Shown here one piece after another: positions 60,501 through 64,000 of a stretch of 64,000 bases of DNA; the first letter of the stretch is position 1, and every line of letters begins with the position of its first letter. The translations under genes were made by a program, and so were the position numbers. The notes beneath the pieces were generated by a model. The model had not been told where the DNA came from. It ran no database searches and saw only the letters and a list, made by a program, of their open reading frames with translations. Source of the stretch: Antedon mediterranea (Eukaryota > Echinodermata > Crinoidea > Comatulida > Antedonidae); assembly GCF_964355755.1 (NCBI RefSeq), contig NW_027306096.1, positions 62,001-126,000 of the forward strand, in the 5' to 3' direction.

Positions 60501-63500
60501 GACAAAAACAACAAAGTGCATACAATAGCTTAATATCATATTTGGAGAGGTTTTAGACCATTTTGTGCATTTCGATGAAACTTTTCACACAAAAACATCA
60601 AAGTGCACAAAATATCTTCAAATCGCATTTGGAGACGTTTTAGACCATTTTGTGCATTTCTATGAAACTTTTCACACAAAAACATCAAAGTGCACACAAT
60701 ATCTTCAAATCGCATTTGGAGACGTTTTAGACCATTTTGTGCATTTCAATGAAACGTTTCACACAAAACAACAAAGTTCACAAAATAGCTTCAAATCGCA
60801 TTTGGAGACGTTTTAGACCATTTTGTGCATTTCGATGAAACTTGGTTAAACAAAAATATCAAAGTGCTTAAAATCACATTTGAAACCGTTTTAGACCATT
60901 TTGTGCATTTCTATAAAACTTTTTACACAAAACATCAAAGTGCACAAAAGAGCTTCAAATCGTATTTGGAGACGTTTTAGACCATTTTGTGCATTTCGAA
61001 AAAACTTGTTAACATAAAAACATCAAAGTGCTTAGATTAGCTTCAAAACGGATTTGGAGACGTTTTAGACCATTTTGTGCATTTTGGTTAAACTTTTCAC
61101 ACAAAACATCAAAGTGCACAATATAGCTTCAAATCGCATTTGGAGACGTTTTAGACCATTTTGTGCGTTTCATTACACAAAACATCAAAGTGCACAAAAT
61201 AGCTTCAAATTGCATTTGGAGACGTTTTAGACCATTTTGTGCATTTTGGTGAAACTTTTCACACAAAAACATCAAAGTGAACAAAATAGCTTCAAATCGT
61301 ATTTGGAGACGTTTTAGACAATTTTGTGCATTTCGATGAAAATTTTCACACAAAACAACAAAGTGCACAAAATAGCTTCAAATCGCATTTGGAGACGTTT
61401 TAGACCATTTTGTGCGTTTCATTACACAAAACATCAAAGTGCACAAAATAGCTTCAAATCGCATTTGGAGACGTTTTAGACCATGTTGTGCATTTCCAAA
61501 AAACTTGAATACACAAAAATATCAAAGTGCTTAAAATCACATTTGAAACCGTTTTAGACCATTTTGAGCATTTCTATAAAACTTTTCACACAAAACATTA
61601 AAGTGCTTAAAATCACATTTGAAAACGTTTTAGACCATTTCGAGCATTTCTATAAAGCTTTTTACACAAAACATCAAAGTGCACAAAAGAGCTCCAAATC
61701 GCATTTGGAGACGTTTTAGACCATTTTGTGCATTTCGAAAAAACTTTCACACAAAAACATCAAAGTGCATACAATAGCTTAATATCGTATTTGGAGACGT
61801 TTTAGACAATTTTGTGCATTTCGATGAAACTTTTCACACAAAAACATCAAAGTGCACAAAATAGCTTCAAATCGCATTTTGAGAGGTTTTAGACAATTTT
61901 GTACATTTCGATGAAACTGGATTACACAAAACATCAAAGTGCACAAAATAGCTTCAAATCGCATTTGCAGACGTTTTAGACCATTTTGTGCATTTCGATC
62001 AAACTTTTCACACAAAAACATCAATGTGCACAAAATAGCTTCAAATCGCATTTAGAGACGTTTTCGACCATTTTGTGCATTTCGATGAAACTTTTCACAC
62101 AAAAAACTCAAAGTGCACAAAATAGCTTCAAATCGCATTTGGAGACGTTTTAGACCATTTTGAGCATTTCGATGAAACTTTTCACAAAAAAACAACAAAG
62201 TGCATACAATAGCTTTATCGTATTTGGAGACGTTTTAGACAATTCTGTGCGTTTCGATGAAACTTGTCACAAAAAACAACAAAGTGCACAAAATAGCTTC
62301 AAATCGCATTTAGAGACGTTTTAGACCATTTTGTGCATTTCGATGAAACTTTTCACACAAAAACATCAAAGTGCACAAAATAGCTTCAAATCGCATTTGG
62401 AGAGGTTTTAGACCATTTTGAGCATTTCGATGAAACTTTTCACACAAAAACAACAAAGTGCATACAATAGCTTAATATCGTATTTGGAGACGTTTAAGAC
62501 AATTTTGTGCGTTTCGATGAAACTTTTCACAAAAAACAACAAAGTGCACAAAATAGCTTCAAATCGCATTTGGAGACGTTTTAGACCATGTTGTGCATTT
62601 CGAAAAAATTTGATTACACAAAAATATCAAAGTGCTTAAAATCACATTTGAAACCGTTTTAGACAATTTTGTGCATTTCGAAAAAACTTTTCACACAAAA
62701 ACATCAAAGTGCACAAAATAGCTTCAAATCGCATTTTGAGAGGTTTTAGACAATTTTGTACATTTCGATGAAACTGGATTACACAAAACATCAAAGTGCA
62801 CAAAATGGCTTCAAATCGCATTTGCAGACGTTTTAAACCATTTTGTGCATTTCGATGAAACTTGATTACACAAAAACATCAAAGTGCTTAAAATCACATT
62901 TGAAACAGTTTTAGACCATTTTGAGAATTTCGATAAAACTTTTCACACAAAACATTAAAGTGCACAAAATAGCTTTAAATCGCATTTGCAGACGTTTTAG
63001 ACCATTTTGTGCATTTCGATGAAACTTGATTACACAAAAATATCAAAGTGCTTAAAATCACATTTGAAACCGTTTTAGACGATTTTGAGCATTTCGATAA
63101 AACTTTTCACACAAAACATTAAAGTGCACAAAATAGCTTTAAATCGCATTTGGAGACGTTTTAGACCATTTTGTGCATTTCGATGAAACTTTTCACACAA
63201 AAACATCAAAGTGCACAAAATAGCTTCAAATCGCATTTGGAGACGTTTTAGACCATGTTGTGCATTTCGAAAAAACTTGATTACACAAAAACATCAAAGT
63301 GCTTAAAATCACATTTGAAACCGTTTTAGACCATTTTGAGAATTTCGATAAAACTTTTCACACAAAACATTAAAGTGCACAAAATAGCTTTAAATTGCAT
63401 TTGCAGACGTTCTAGACCATTTTGTGCATTTCTATGAAACTTGGTTAAACAAAAATATCAAAGTGCTTAAAATCACATTTGAAACCGTTTTAGACCATTT

Positions 63501-64000
63501 TGTGAATTTCTATAAAACTTTTTACACAAAACATCAAAGTGCACAAAATAGCTTCAAATCGCATTTGGAGACGTTTTAGACCATTTTGTGCGTTTCATTA
63601 CACAAAACATCAAAGTGCACAAAATAGCTTCAAATCGCATTTGGAGACGTTTTCGACCATTTTGTGCATATTGATGAGACTTTTCACACAAAAACATCAA
63701 TGTGCATACAAAAGCTTATTATCGTATTTGGAGACGTTTTTGACTATTTTGTGCATTTCGATGAAACTTTTCACACAAAAACAACAAAGTGCATACAATA
63801 GCTTAATATCGTATTTGGAGACGTTTTAGACCATTTTGTGCATTTCGATCAAACTTTTCACACAAAAACATCAATGTGCACAAAATAGCTTCAATTCGCA
63901 TTTAGAGACGTTTTAGACCATTTTGTGCATTTCGATGAAACTTTTCACACAAAAACATCAAAGTGCACAAAATAGCTTAAAATCGCATTTGGAGAGGTTT
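57535..64000 (-). repeat. Satellite array, reverse orientation, to right edge
   Basis: Continuous tandem monomers on the minus strand with the same variants as the main array: the 78-bp form (cttgattacacaaaaatatc), the 76-bp form (gtgcgtttcattacac), the gagctccaaatcg form, and the shared deletion scar agcaaactttttacac near 59180. Open frames in it are satellite-period effects. It continues beyond the window. Confidence 0.95.

Noticed and set aside
1-64000. tRNA, rRNA or host coding genes
   Set aside because: No cloverleaf, rRNA core or exon-like conserved domain was seen outside the two retroelements.

Overview
The window is eukaryotic, most likely metazoan and plausibly a marine invertebrate. 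The evidence is retroelements with animal-type architecture (an LTR with AATAAA signal, a Gag domain, a CR1/L2-like LINE ending in a trinucleotide tail) and tens of kilobases of AT-rich satellite. I see no host protein-coding gene, rRNA or tRNA. Species cannot be fixed from the sequence.

Layout. 1-2384 is the 5' end of a minus-strand LTR retrotransposon: LTR 1799-2384, primer-binding-site-like motif 1781-1798, leader 1062-1780, and an open reading frame from 1061 off the left edge. That frame starts as a retrotransposon Gag and continues, without a stop or frameshift, into the C-terminal part of a LINE-type endonuclease. The LTR abuts satellite DNA exactly. From 2385 to 53709 there is one satellite family (consensus monomer about 87 bp, about 34% GC). 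About 550 bp is in the reverse orientation, then the array turns round at 2935 and runs forward for about 51 kb. Monomers are organised at several scales, from 50 bp to compound blocks of 4.9 and 8.7 kb. 53710-55325 is a spacer holding unrecognised AT-rich DNA, a 20-bp palindromic minisatellite (54173-54689) and a CT-rich minisatellite (54926-55325). From 55326 to the end the same satellite resumes in the opposite orientation, interrupted by a 5'-truncated LINE (56439-57523) flanked by an 11-bp target-site duplication.

The most notable points are: (1) the in-frame Gag/endonuclease chimera inside an LTR element; (2) the satellite monomer itself, which is almost wholly dyad-symmetric (an 18-bp stem with an 18-nt loop, then a second 5-8-bp stem), so the arrays are hundreds of potential hairpins; (3) the nested higher-order duplications with datable scars; (4) a minisatellite whose unit appears derived from a perfect palindrome. 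The many open frames in the satellite follow from its 87 = 3 x 29 bp period and are not annotated as genes.
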